Below, piece by piece: positions 7,731-15,904 of a stretch of DNA of 64,000 nucleotides; within the stretch, counting starts at the first letter, position 1, and every line of letters begins with the position of its first letter. The position numbers and the translations under genes were made by a program. The notes under the pieces were generated by a model that saw only the letters and a program-made list of their open reading frames with translations, was not told where the DNA came from and ran no database searches. The DNA lies in the NCBI GenBank assembly GCA_003963115.1, contig RXJQ01000004.1, positions 47,511-111,510 of the forward strand. The letters are read 5' to 3'. The stretch is from Burkholderiales bacterium. Lineage in GTDB: Bacteria > Pseudomonadota > Gammaproteobacteria > Burkholderiales > Burkholderiaceae_C.

Positions 7731-8822
7731 TCAACCGCTGAACTTTCCATCTACGCTTTGAGAGGGGAAGTAGTTCTCCAGCTTCAATTCGCGTAGGGCG
7801 TTGTTGAGGTACTTCGGTTCAAGCCAGCCCTCAAAAGGTGTATCGCGCCGCGTGAGGCGGTATTGACGTGTTTCCGCAATCGACTTCTGGATCTTGGCCT
7901 TGTAGAAATCGTCCAGCAGGGGGCTGTGGCGGGTGCGGAGATCCTTGACGCGATCCCACTCTTTTTTGTTGTCAAGGTAGGCGTTGGTGCCCGAGCGCGT
8001 CCACCATTGATACTGTTGTTCGCGGTTGGCATCTTGCGAGCTCCAGTGTGCGACTTTGACCAGTCGGTTAACCACGCGTTGCACGATATCTGGATACTGC
8101 TGCTCGAATGCCTCACCCACCCACACGGTGCCGGGCGCGTTGATGTTGATGTCATCGTGCACCTCGGCCAAACGTTTGGTGATGCCGCGCGCTTCCAGAC
8201 CCCATGGCGTGTCGATGGTGCCGGCGATGTCACCGGTGGCCAGCGACGCACGGCGGTCATCGGCGATTTGGCTGATGATGCGGAAGTCCTTGTCCGGCTC
8301 CGTGAAGCCGTACTTAGCCAAAAAGCGATAGAGCACCAACTGTGTGGCAGTTCCCTTCTGGACCGACAAAATCTTGCCTTTCAGATCCGCGACCTGCGTT
8401 GCTTGCGAGGCCGCAGGCGTCAAGAGGTAGACGTCGCCACCACGGCCAGAGGACGCAATGATCTTGTGCTTGAGGCCGGTGGAGCGGCCCACGATCAGGG
8501 GCAGGTCGCCGTGGCCGAAGCAGAAGTCCAGCAGGCCATTGGCAAAGGCCTCGTTCAAGGCAGGACCAGCGCCGACGTAGTACTTCCACTCGATCTTGAT
8601 GTTGTCGGCCTTGAACTCCTGTTCGAGTTCACCCAGGAACACCACGTTGGCCGTGTAGCCACTGGTTGGCAAGGGGCGTCCGCTCGTGCCCGCGCCAGGA
8701 AAGCCAATGCGGATGGTGGTGGGCTTGGCGCCATCGGCTGCACGGGCGGAAGAGCCTAGTCCGATGAGGGCGGGGGCGGCCAGGCTGCTGGCCAGGCCCA
8801 AGTTGAAGCTACGGCGTTTCAT
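7731..8822 (-). CDS. periplasmic substrate-binding protein, sulfonate type
   Basis: The protein (363 aa) begins MKRRSFNLGLASSLAAPAL, a twin-arginine-like signal with cleavage near SARA. The mature part matches the SsuA/NMT1 type-2 periplasmic-binding fold. GFPGAGTSGRPLPTSG, GDLPLIVGRSTGLKHKIIA and the DLKGKILSVQKGTATQLVLYRFL domain-crossover region are seen. It is longer than standard SsuA (about 320 aa), with an extended C-terminal segment (DTPFEGWLEPKYLNNALREL). It lies between the porin and the two permeases. The ligand is inferred to be a sulfonate or other organosulfur anion. Confidence 0.85.
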   Translation of the reverse strand: MKRRSFNLGLASSLAAPALIGLGSSARAADGAKPTTIRIGFPGAGTSGRPLPTSGYTANVVFLGELEQEFKADNIKIEWKYYVGAGPALNEAFANGLLDFCFGHGDLPLIVGRSTGLKHKIIASSGRGGDVYLLTPAASQATQVADLKGKILSVQKGTATQLVLYRFLAKYGFTEPDKDFRIISQIADDRRASLATGDIAGTIDTPWGLEARGITKRLAEVHDDININAPGTVWVGEAFEQQYPDIVQRVVNRLVKVAHWSSQDANREQQYQWWTRSGTNAYLDNKKEWDRVKDLRTRHSPLLDDFYKAKIQKSIAETRQYRLTRRDTPFEGWLEPKYLNNALRELKLENYFPSQSVDGKFSG

Positions 8823-8849
8823 GTTTTCTCCAATATGCAGTGATGCGCT

Positions 8850-10511
8850 TTAGAACGTGGCGTTGAACTGGGCCAGCAGGCCGTTGGTGCTCTTGGGGCT
8901 GAGCGCTGCCGGTGCGACGCCTTGCAGGTCGTAGCGCGTGTGGATGTAGTCGATCTGGAACTTCGTGGTTTCAGCGAAGAAGATGTTCAGCCCCAAGGTG
9001 CTGATGTACTGCTTGCGGTCGCTGTTGAGTGTGCGCAGCACGGCTTCGCTGGCATTGGGGTCCCAGGTATCGAAGCGGAAGAAGGCCTGGTAGGACTTGG
9101 GCCACCAATCATCGAACTTGCCTTGCTGCTTGGAACTATTCAGGAACTGTTCACCCCAGGTGTAGCCAAAGTTGATGTACTGATCGATGCCGCGCCTGAA
9201 GCCATCGGGGTTGGCTGCAGTTGGCGCTGCCAAGGCATCTTTGCCGTAGACCCACTCGTACGAAATCGAATAGGGCAGGTGGGTCCAGTTGATGTCGAAG
9301 CCGGTGCGGTTGCTGTTGCCTTTGCCTGCGGCCGGATACACGGTGTTGTCGGCCGCACCGGTCGAAGGCACCGATGTGCCGCCCAGCGTGGGGTAGCCGC
9401 GGTAGTAGGACGCACCGATCTGCAACTGACGGAACCAGCTTGCATAGTCGACGGGCAGCGTGAAGACCAGGCGGCCAGAAAAATCGCGATCCGAGTTGTT
9501 ATCGCTCTTGTTGGGTCCGCTGCCGTTGAAGAGACCGAACGCATAGGAGAGAAGAGGCGCGCGGTAGTTGTTGGTGTAGTCGACGTAAGGCTGGAAATCA
9601 CCAGACACGACCAGGCCGATCTGGCGGTTGTTGAAGCCCAGGCCACTGACATAAGAGGCACCATTGATAACGGGGCGGACTTCGGCATCGAGTGCCTGTG
9701 CGTCCTGCCCGAAGGGCACGATCTGCTGACCCAGGATGACCACACCCAGCGGGTCCTCGGCATTGCCGGTCTGAGGCTGAAAGCTGTACTTGATGTAGGC
9801 ATCGGTCAGGTTGAACTGACTGCCATTGGGGTTGGCCTTGCCGGTGGCGTTGTAGGCATTGGCGTTGCTGCCCACATTGGTGGCCGTCAGGAAGGCAATG
9901 CGGTAGTCCAGGTTCTTGCCTTCCTGGTAATCGCGGTAGAGGTTGCCTGTGAAGTTCAGTCCGACAGAGGGGGCGACAAAGCCGTTCTTGCGTGGCTCCC
10001 CTTGCAAGGTGGTGCCGGCAGCTGTCGTTGCGGGCACACCTGGGTTTTGTGTCGCGTATTGCAGGGTGATCGAGCCACCAATCTTGGTGTTTCGCGTCAC
10101 GCTGGGGATGTTGCGCTCTTGCAGGCGGGACTGGTCGTACTTGTAGTTCTCAAGGTCTGTGCGCAGGCCCTGGACGTCGGCCTTGGTGGCGGGCGTCTTG
10201 GCGTCGATGGCCTCCTGGCTCTCACCTTCGGCGGGTGTGGGCGTGACCTCGGCCGGCTTGGCCACCTGCTGCTTCTTGAGTTGGACGCGAAGCTCTTCGA
10301 CCTGCTTGCGCAACTCATCAAGCCGGGCCTTTTCCAGGGCATCGGCATCCGAGCGCTGTGCGCGCTTGAGGTCTTCGATCTGCTTGCGAAGTTCGTCGAC
10401 GGTTCCTTTCAGCGCCTTGACTTCATTGCTTGGCTCTGCTGCCTGAGCCGCCGCACCCGAGAGGGCGAGCAGCACGGCACCGGCCAGCGCTGTTGTTTTG
10501 AATGAATGCAC
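8850..10511 (-). CDS. outer-membrane porin with N-terminal coiled coil
   Basis: This 553-aa protein has a Sec signal (to AAQA, ~24), a heptad-rich coiled coil (~28-90, VDELRKQIEDLKRAQ and DELRKQVEELRVQLKKQQ), a Pro-rich linker, then a beta-barrel. The barrel shows alternating aromatic strands and ends in Phe (LLAQFNATF), the signal for outer-membrane insertion. It resembles the DcaP / phosphate-selective porin group, whose coiled coil trimerises in the periplasm. The start is GTG at 10511, supported by AGGAG 10 nt upstream; no ATG fits. It is the first gene of an operon with the ABC importer, so it probably admits the importer's substrate. A -24/-12 promoter lies 54 nt upstream. Confidence 0.88.
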   Translation of the reverse strand: MHSFKTTALAGAVLLALSGAAAQAAEPSNEVKALKGTVDELRKQIEDLKRAQRSDADALEKARLDELRKQVEELRVQLKKQQVAKPAEVTPTPAEGESQEAIDAKTPATKADVQGLRTDLENYKYDQSRLQERNIPSVTRNTKIGGSITLQYATQNPGVPATTAAGTTLQGEPRKNGFVAPSVGLNFTGNLYRDYQEGKNLDYRIAFLTATNVGSNANAYNATGKANPNGSQFNLTDAYIKYSFQPQTGNAEDPLGVVILGQQIVPFGQDAQALDAEVRPVINGASYVSGLGFNNRQIGLVVSGDFQPYVDYTNNYRAPLLSYAFGLFNGSGPNKSDNNSDRDFSGRLVFTLPVDYASWFRQLQIGASYYRGYPTLGGTSVPSTGAADNTVYPAAGKGNSNRTGFDINWTHLPYSISYEWVYGKDALAAPTAANPDGFRRGIDQYINFGYTWGEQFLNSSKQQGKFDDWWPKSYQAFFRFDTWDPNASEAVLRTLNSDRKQYISTLGLNIFFAETTKFQIDYIHTRYDLQGVAPAALSPKSTNGLLAQFNATF

Positions 10512-10564
10512 CTTGCTAACTCCTGTTGGCTGCGAATGAATATTTGAATGTGGCCGGCCAGGTT

Positions 10565-10579
10565 GCAGGAGTTGTGCCA
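10565..10579 (-). promoter_or_regulatory. sigma-54 (-24/-12) promoter of the porin/importer operon
   Basis: The minus strand reads TGGCACAACTCCTGC: the -24 GG and -12 GC are exactly 10 nt apart, as in the consensus TGGCAC-N5-TTGC, with one deviation (C for the first T of TTGC). The start would fall near 10553, ~42 nt before the GTG. It is divergent from an even better -24/-12 element at 10792. Confidence 0.8.
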
Positions 10580-10791
10580 GCTTTTTTGTTTGGTTTATGG
10601 TGGTTTTTAATTTGTTTTTGTTTGGTGGTGTTGGGTTTCACGCAGTCTGCTGTTGATATTTGATCAGTTGCTGTGGATTGCTTTTTGATTGTGTCTTTAT
10701 CTGCTTTTCTGATTTGCATATGAACTCAAAAAATATTCAATTTAATCAATGACTTGACGTGATTTTTTGGATGGGTTTTTTTGAGGCGCTG
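10580..10791. promoter_or_regulatory. AT-rich spacer between two divergent sigma-54 promoters
   Basis: This ~210-nt stretch contrasts strongly with the GC-rich surroundings. It holds many T tracts (TTTGTTTGGT occurs twice, near 10586 and 10619) and an IHF consensus. No gene is supported. It is the expected place for the upstream activator sites of the SfnR-like protein, though I could not define a clear dyad. Confidence 0.55.
10744..10756 (+). promoter_or_regulatory. IHF-binding site consensus
   Basis: AATCAATGACTTG matches WATCAANNNNTTR at every defined position. It lies ~36 nt upstream of the -24 element at 10792, the usual place for IHF to bend DNA so that a sigma-54 activator bound upstream touches the polymerase. 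Confidence 0.65.
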
Positions 10792-10807
10792 TTGGCACGA
10801 TAGTTGC
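10792..10807 (+). promoter_or_regulatory. sigma-54 (-24/-12) promoter of the DUF1549 gene run
   Basis: TTGGCACGATAGTTGC is a full match to TTGGCACN5TTGC, with the -24 GG (10794-10795) and -12 GC (10806-10807) correctly spaced. Transcription would start near 10819, giving a ~120-nt leader before the DUF1549 ATG. Confidence 0.88.
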
Positions 10808-10902
10808 CATATGTCACCCGCCGCTGCGATCTGTTGAAAACGGATTGTGGCCTGATCAGGTATGGGGTCGGGTAAACAGGTCGATGCAAATGGAGTAAGT
10901 AA

Positions 10903-10947
10903 ATGAGAAAAACGCTGGATGCATTTGGGGTTCATCAATATGAATAA
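10903..10947 (+). CDS. putative 14-residue leader peptide overlapping the DUF1549 start
   Basis: ATG at 10903 has the best ribosome site of the leader (GGAG, 7-nt spacing) and opens the frame MRKTLDAFGVHQYE, ending at TAA 10945-10947. That stop overlaps the main start codon at 10940 in another frame. The main ATG has only a weak GGGG, so ribosomes finishing the leader may reinitiate there. The peptide composition gives no hint of an attenuation signal. Expression is not proven. Confidence 0.45.
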   Translation: MRKTLDAFGVHQYE

Positions 10948-13294
10948 AACTCTCTATATATATTTGGCGCTGGGTTCGCTGGCGGTTTCCGCATGGGCTG
11001 CGGACGTGAAACCCGCGGCGGACAGCAAGCCGGCTGAAACCAAGGTGGCGCCAGCTGCCAAGGGTTGGTCGCCCTATCAGGCGGTGAAGGCGCCCGATCA
11101 GCCGGCCGTCAAGCAAAAGGCCTGGGTGCGTACACCTGTAGATGGCTTCGTGCTGGCGCAGATCGAAGCCAAGGGCCTGAAGCCTTCACCCGAGACCGAC
11201 CGTGCGACCTTCATCCGCCGTGCCACGTTGGACGCCTGGGGCCTGCTGCCCACACCAGAAGAGATCAAGGCCTTTGTCAACGACAAGTCGCCCAAGGCTT
11301 ATGAGAACCTGGTGGACCGCTTGCTGGCCTCGCATCACTTCGGTGAGCGTCAGGCCCGCCGCTGGCTGGATGTGGCGCGCTACGCCGACAGCTCCGGCTT
11401 CCAGAACGACAACACGCGGGCCAACAACTGGCGCTATCGCGATTACGTGATCAATGCCTTCAACCAGGACAAGCCTTTCAACCGCTTTGTTCAAGAGCAG
11501 ATCGCGGGCGACGAGCTCTTCCCTGATAGCCAGGAAGCCAAGATCGCCACGGGCTTCTTGGCCGGCTACCCCGACAACGCCAACTCGCGTGACCTGGTGC
11601 AGCGCAAGTACCAGATCGAAACCGACATGACCGATCTGGTCGGGGAAACACTGCTGGGCACCACCATCGGTTGCGCGCGCTGCCACAACCACAAGCAGGA
11701 CCGCATCAGCCAGAAGGAATACTTCCAGCTGCAGGCCTACTTCGCCAACACCAGCTTCGATGAAAAGGCGCCGCTGGCCAAGGGCACCGAAACCGCCTGG
11801 GACCAGGACTTCGAGAAGCAGCAGGCTGCCTACAACGAGGCCACCAAGGACATCCGTGCCAAGCAGAAGGCCATTCTGGACAGCGTGCGCGAGAAGGGTC
11901 GCAAGTACCACAACGAACGCTACCTGACCGACAGCCGCGACGCCATCTTCAAACCCAAGGAGCAATGGACGCCCCTGGACCGCTGGGTGAACTTCCGCAA
12001 GGACACCGTGGCCACGGAGCAGGACATCGTGGCCTATCTGCGGGAGACTGGTCAGGAAAAGGAGCGCACCGAGTACGACCCTGCCAATGCAGACAAGCTC
12101 AAGGAATACGAAGCGCTGGCCAAGGAGTTGAAGAAGTTCGACAAGCTCAAGCCTGAGCGTGGCTCGCGCTGGATCACGACCGCGACCGAGCTGGGCGCTG
12201 ATGCGCCCCCGACCTTCGTGCGCTTTGGCGGCATCCACGAGCGCCCGCTGGATGAAGTGCAGCCTGGCATCCCGGCGTTGTGGGGCGGCAAGGACCTGCA
12301 ATTGCCCATCACGCCGACGGCCAAGTCATCGGGCCGCCGCAGCGCGCTGGCCGCCTGGTTGACCAGCGACAGCAACCCGCTGACGGCCCGTGTCTATGTG
12401 AACCGCGTGTGGAGCCAGTACTTCGACAAGGGCGTCATTGCGACGCTGCAGGACTTCGGTCGTGCAGGCGCCAAGCCGACCAATCCGGAACTGCTCGATT
12501 ACCTGGCCGCCAGCTTTGTGAAGAATGGCTGGGACGTCAAGAAGCTGCACCGCGAGATCCTGCTGTCCAGCGTCTACCGGCAGTCCTCGAACGAGCGTGC
12601 GGACGTGATCAAGGCTGACCCGGAGAACAAGCTGCTGGCCGTGTACCCACGCAAGCGCCTGGAGGCCGAAGAGATCCGCGACTCGCTGCTGTATGCATCG
12701 GGCTTGCTGGTGGACAAGGTGGGTGGTCCTGCCGTGTACCCGCCCATCCTCAAGGCTGGCAACGACATCGGCAAGTCGCAGGACTTCCAGGGCAACCGCG
12801 CCTGGACCGTGTCGGACAACAAGGAAGACTGGTACCGCCGCAGCATCTACATCTTCAGCCGCCGCAGCTTCCCGTATCCGGTCACGCAGAACTTCGACCC
12901 GGCCGATCCGAGCAAGCCGCATCACAAACGCGATGTGACCACGACGCCGCTGCAAGCCCTGACCCTGTTCAACAGCGATGTGGTGTTCGAGTGGTCTCAA
13001 GCGCTGGCAGGCCGCGTGATCAACGAGGCGGGCAACGATCAGAACGCGCAGATCAACAAGCTCTACGAGATCCTGTTCGCACGTCATCCGGACAAGGCTG
13101 AGCTGGCCGCGCTCAAGGACTTCCTGGGCAATGAGCAAAGCGTGATCAAGCAGAAGGCTGCCACGGGCAAGTTCGAAGTGGCCATCCCGCAAGGCTTGAA
13201 GGACACGAGCAACTTCGACCCGATCAAGTCGGCGGCTTTCGTGGACCTGGTGCACACCGTGGCCAACTCCAACGACTTTGCCTATCGCTTCTGA
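10940..13294 (+). CDS. exported DUF1549/DUF1553 protein with a CxxCH site
   Basis: This 784-aa protein has a Sec signal (ends SAWA, ~21). DUF1549 follows (~55-270: RRATLDAWGLLPTPEEI, GERQARRWLDVARYADSSGF), containing GCARCHNHKQDRIS with CARCH at residues 245-249, a haem c or metal site. DUF1553 fills the C-terminal half (~455-720: NPLTARVYVNRVWSQYF, RKRLEAEEIRDSLLYASGL, TTPLQALTLFNSD). Such pairs are abundant in Planctomycetes, where the function is unknown; this form lacks the extra cytochrome and LamG domains often found there. I prefer ATG 10940 because the signal peptide starts there; ATG 10919 is in frame. It heads the sigma-54-driven run and is followed by its usual DUF1501 partner. Confidence 0.85.
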   Translation: MNKTLYIYLALGSLAVSAWAADVKPAADSKPAETKVAPAAKGWSPYQAVKAPDQPAVKQKAWVRTPVDGFVLAQIEAKGLKPSPETDRATFIRRATLDAWGLLPTPEEIKAFVNDKSPKAYENLVDRLLASHHFGERQARRWLDVARYADSSGFQNDNTRANNWRYRDYVINAFNQDKPFNRFVQEQIAGDELFPDSQEAKIATGFLAGYPDNANSRDLVQRKYQIETDMTDLVGETLLGTTIGCARCHNHKQDRISQKEYFQLQAYFANTSFDEKAPLAKGTETAWDQDFEKQQAAYNEATKDIRAKQKAILDSVREKGRKYHNERYLTDSRDAIFKPKEQWTPLDRWVNFRKDTVATEQDIVAYLRETGQEKERTEYDPANADKLKEYEALAKELKKFDKLKPERGSRWITTATELGADAPPTFVRFGGIHERPLDEVQPGIPALWGGKDLQLPITPTAKSSGRRSALAAWLTSDSNPLTARVYVNRVWSQYFDKGVIATLQDFGRAGAKPTNPELLDYLAASFVKNGWDVKKLHREILLSSVYRQSSNERADVIKADPENKLLAVYPRKRLEAEEIRDSLLYASGLLVDKVGGPAVYPPILKAGNDIGKSQDFQGNRAWTVSDNKEDWYRRSIYIFSRRSFPYPVTQNFDPADPSKPHHKRDVTTTPLQALTLFNSDVVFEWSQALAGRVINEAGNDQNAQINKLYEILFARHPDKAELAALKDFLGNEQSVIKQKAATGKFEVAIPQGLKDTSNFDPIKSAAFVDLVHTVANSNDFAYRF

Positions 13295-13332
13295 AGCCAA
13301 CCCACAACCGTCATCAACACAAGGACAACATC

Positions 13333-14784
13333 ATGAGCAACGATTCACGTCGCGAGTTTCTTCGCCACACCGGTGCGGGCGTGGGTGGCGCCGCACTGAG
13401 CGGTTTCATTCCCGGCATTGGCCATGTCCAAGCAGCCTCGGCCGCCGAGCTGGTGGACCCTCTGGCCCCCAAGGCGCCGCACTTTCCGGCCAAGATCAAG
13501 TCGGTGATCTGGCTGCATCAGAACGGCGCACCCAGCACGCTGGACCTCTATGACTACAAGCCCGAGCTGGTCAAGCTGGCTGGGCAAGACATTCCTGCGT
13601 CCTTCCTCAAGGGCATCAAGACCAGCACGCAGGGTGGCGTGGGCAAGCTGTTCGTGTCGCCCAAGCGCAGCTGGAAGCAGTATGGCGAAAGCGGCGCCTG
13701 GTTCTCTGACCTGCTGCCCAACCTGGCTCAGCAAGCCGACAAGATGACCTTCATCAAGTCGAGCACGACGGTGGGCGCCACGCACGACATCTCCATCCTC
13801 AAGCTCAATACCGGCGACCTGAACCCGGGCCGCCCCTCCCTGGGCGCCTGGATCACGTATGCGCTGGGTTCGGCCAACCCCGATCTGCCGCCCTATGTGG
13901 TGATGTACAACGGCGACCGCGAGCCGCAGGCTGGCTCGGTGAACTGGAGCTCGGGCTTCCTGCCTGCGGTGTACCAGGGCACGGCTTTCCGTCCCGGTCC
14001 ATCGCCCATTCTCTACCTGGACCGCCCTGAGGTCCGTACCGCACAGCAGCAGCGCGCCGAGCTGGATTTGCTCAAGCGCCTGAACGCCCTGGGTGCCCAG
14101 CACCATCCGAGCGACACGGAATTACGCGCCCGCATCCAGTCGTATGAGCTGGCAGACCGCATGCAGGCCGCCGCGCCAGCTGCCGTGGACATCAGCAAGG
14201 AAAGCGATGCCACCAAGGCGCTCTATGGCATCGACGACAAGACCAGCCAGAGCTACGGCGAGGTGCTGCTGCGTGCACGCCGCCTGGTCGAGCATGGTGT
14301 GCGCTTCATCCAGGTGGTGTCGGGCTTCCCTGAAGGTGCCGATCAAGACCGTCAGAGCTGGGATGCCCACAACGACCTGGAGAAGAACCACGGCCTGATG
14401 GCCAAGATGGTGGACAAGCCCATTGCCGGCTTGCTGCACGACCTCAAGGAACGTGGCCTGCTGGACACGACCTTGGTGGTGTGGACGTCCGAGTTCGGCC
14501 GTACCTCCTATGGCCAGAGCGGCAATGGGCGCGACCACAACCCCTGGGGCTACACCCAGTGGCTGGCCGGCGGTGGCCTGAAGGCCGGCTTCACTTACGG
14601 CGAAACCGATGAGGTGGGGCTGCAAGTGGCCGACAAGGACAAGTCCGTGGACACCTATGACCTGCACGCCACGGTCCTGCAACTGCTGGGCCTGGATCAC
14701 CTCAAGACCACCTTCCTCAACAGCGGCCGTTCGGAGCGTCCGACCGTGGTGTACGGCAAGGTCATCAAGGACATCCTGGCCTGA
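13333..14784 (+). CDS. Tat-exported DUF1501 protein
   Basis: The protein (483 aa) opens with a twin-arginine signal (SRREFLRHTGAG, hydrophobic core, GHVQA), so it is probably folded with a cofactor before export. The rest is DUF1501, distantly related to the alkaline-phosphatase/sulfatase fold: IWLHQNGAPSTLDLYDYKP near the start, SWDAHNDLEKNH in the middle, and TLVVWTSEFGRTSYGQSGNGRDHNPWG near the end carry the His/Asp/Glu typical of a metal site. It is found with DUF1549/DUF1553 proteins throughout bacteria; their joint substrate is unknown. The sulfatase-superfamily resemblance is suggestive given the sulfur setting, but is not proof of activity. Confidence 0.87.
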   Translation: MSNDSRREFLRHTGAGVGGAALSGFIPGIGHVQAASAAELVDPLAPKAPHFPAKIKSVIWLHQNGAPSTLDLYDYKPELVKLAGQDIPASFLKGIKTSTQGGVGKLFVSPKRSWKQYGESGAWFSDLLPNLAQQADKMTFIKSSTTVGATHDISILKLNTGDLNPGRPSLGAWITYALGSANPDLPPYVVMYNGDREPQAGSVNWSSGFLPAVYQGTAFRPGPSPILYLDRPEVRTAQQQRAELDLLKRLNALGAQHHPSDTELRARIQSYELADRMQAAAPAAVDISKESDATKALYGIDDKTSQSYGEVLLRARRLVEHGVRFIQVVSGFPEGADQDRQSWDAHNDLEKNHGLMAKMVDKPIAGLLHDLKERGLLDTTLVVWTSEFGRTSYGQSGNGRDHNPWGYTQWLAGGGLKAGFTYGETDEVGLQVADKDKSVDTYDLHATVLQLLGLDHLKTTFLNSGRSERPTVVYGKVIKDILA

Positions 14785-14786
14785 CG

Positions 14787-15170
14787 ATGCAAAGATTGAC
14801 CGTAGTGCTGGCTGCAGCCTTGGTCCTCGTCGGTGGCGTGGTTCGCGCCGCCGACGGTGAACTGGACATGGACCTGATGCAGACCATTGAGGACACCAAC
14901 AAGAGCCTGGCTTCCAACATCGCCACTCAGAACGGAGCAGGGAGTACAGCCGATGCCAAAGAGTTGCAGGAGTTGTTCGGCAAGGTCGAGGCCCACTTCG
15001 TGGCCAAGGGCGGTGCCGACGATGCCGTGGACCTCTCCCGCAAGAGCAAGGATCTGGCGGGTGCCATCTTGAAGTCCGTGGCGGAGAAGAACTTCGACTC
15101 GGCTTCGGAATCGGCCACCACGCTGTCGCGCACATGCAGAACCTGCCACACCTTCTACAAGAAATCCTGA
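14787..15170 (+). CDS. small periplasmic c-type cytochrome, C-terminal haem
   Basis: This 127-aa protein has a Sec signal (ends VVRA, ~21), an all-helical body and a single haem site CRTCH six residues from the C-terminus. That layout is the one used by cytochrome c' and cytochrome b562-like four-helix bundles. Only 2 nt separate its start from the DUF1501 stop, and its own stop overlaps the next start (TGATG), so the three genes are translationally linked. It probably accepts or carries electrons for the DUF1549/DUF1501 proteins (inference). Confidence 0.8.
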   Translation: MQRLTVVLAAALVLVGGVVRAADGELDMDLMQTIEDTNKSLASNIATQNGAGSTADAKELQELFGKVEAHFVAKGGADDAVDLSRKSKDLAGAILKSVAEKNFDSASESATTLSRTCRTCHTFYKKS

Positions 15171-15874
15171 TGAGAGGGCGCATCACCGTGTTGGCATCCA
15201 CCCTGATCCTTTCCTTTGCCACAGCAGCCCCCGCGGGCGGTGTTGCCAGTGGCAAGGCTCGTGAGGTGGCGCCCAAGCAGGCCAAGGTGCCGGCGCAGGC
15301 CTTGCCTAGCGGCAATCCCGTGCTGGGCAAGGAGAAGGCCGAGAGCGAGCGCTGCTTCGAGTGCCATGGCGAGAACGGCCAGGGCGTGGTGCAGGGCAGC
15401 AATGGCATAGAGAACAAATTCGCCAAGCTGGCGGGGCAGTTGCCGACCTACATCCTCAAGCAGATCCAGGACTTCCGCTCAGGGGCACGCAAGCATGACC
15501 AGATGGCCATCGTGGCGCGCAATGTGTCGGACGACGACGTGCGTGACATCGCGGCCTACTTCGCAGCCCTGCCGCGCATGAGTGGGCAGGACGGTGATCT
15601 GCACCAACTGGGCAAGGAACTGTTCGAGCAGGGCGATGCAGCGAGAGGCGTGCTGGCCTGCGTCAGTTGCCATGGCGACAAGGGCAAGGGCTTGGCCAGC
15701 CAGCCGCTTGCTCCCCTCATCGGTGGGCAGGAGTGGCATTACCTGGACAGGCAACTGCGTGACTGGCGCGCGAGTGAACGCCGCAACAGCCAGGACGGTT
15801 CGATGAACAAGGTCACCCGAGAGTTGACCGACAAGGAAATTGAAGCGCTGGCGGATTACCTGACCGGCATCTGA
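15170..15874 (+). CDS. dihaem cytochrome c4-like protein
   Basis: The protein (234 aa) has an N-terminal signal and two homologous cytochrome c domains. The haem sites are CFECH (~62-66) and CVSCH (~162-166). Probable axial Met ligands are in HDQMAIVAR and DGSMNKVTR. Cytochrome c4 shuttles electrons between membrane complexes or periplasmic dehydrogenases and terminal oxidases. The start overlaps the preceding stop by one base. The usual lysine-rich linker between domains is short. It would connect the upstream oxidoreductase candidates to the respiratory chain. Confidence 0.88.
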   Translation: MRGRITVLASTLILSFATAAPAGGVASGKAREVAPKQAKVPAQALPSGNPVLGKEKAESERCFECHGENGQGVVQGSNGIENKFAKLAGQLPTYILKQIQDFRSGARKHDQMAIVARNVSDDDVRDIAAYFAALPRMSGQDGDLHQLGKELFEQGDAARGVLACVSCHGDKGKGLASQPLAPLIGGQEWHYLDRQLRDWRASERRNSQDGSMNKVTRELTDKEIEALADYLTGI

Positions 15875-15904
15875 TCAAGCACAACGAGGTTTGGAGAACA
15901 AGCA

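Noticed and set aside
8922..10505. Open frame of 527 codons on the plus strand, antisense to the porin
   Set aside because: No signal, no motif and an improbable Val/Gly/Ala/Gln composition; the minus-strand porin explains the sequence.
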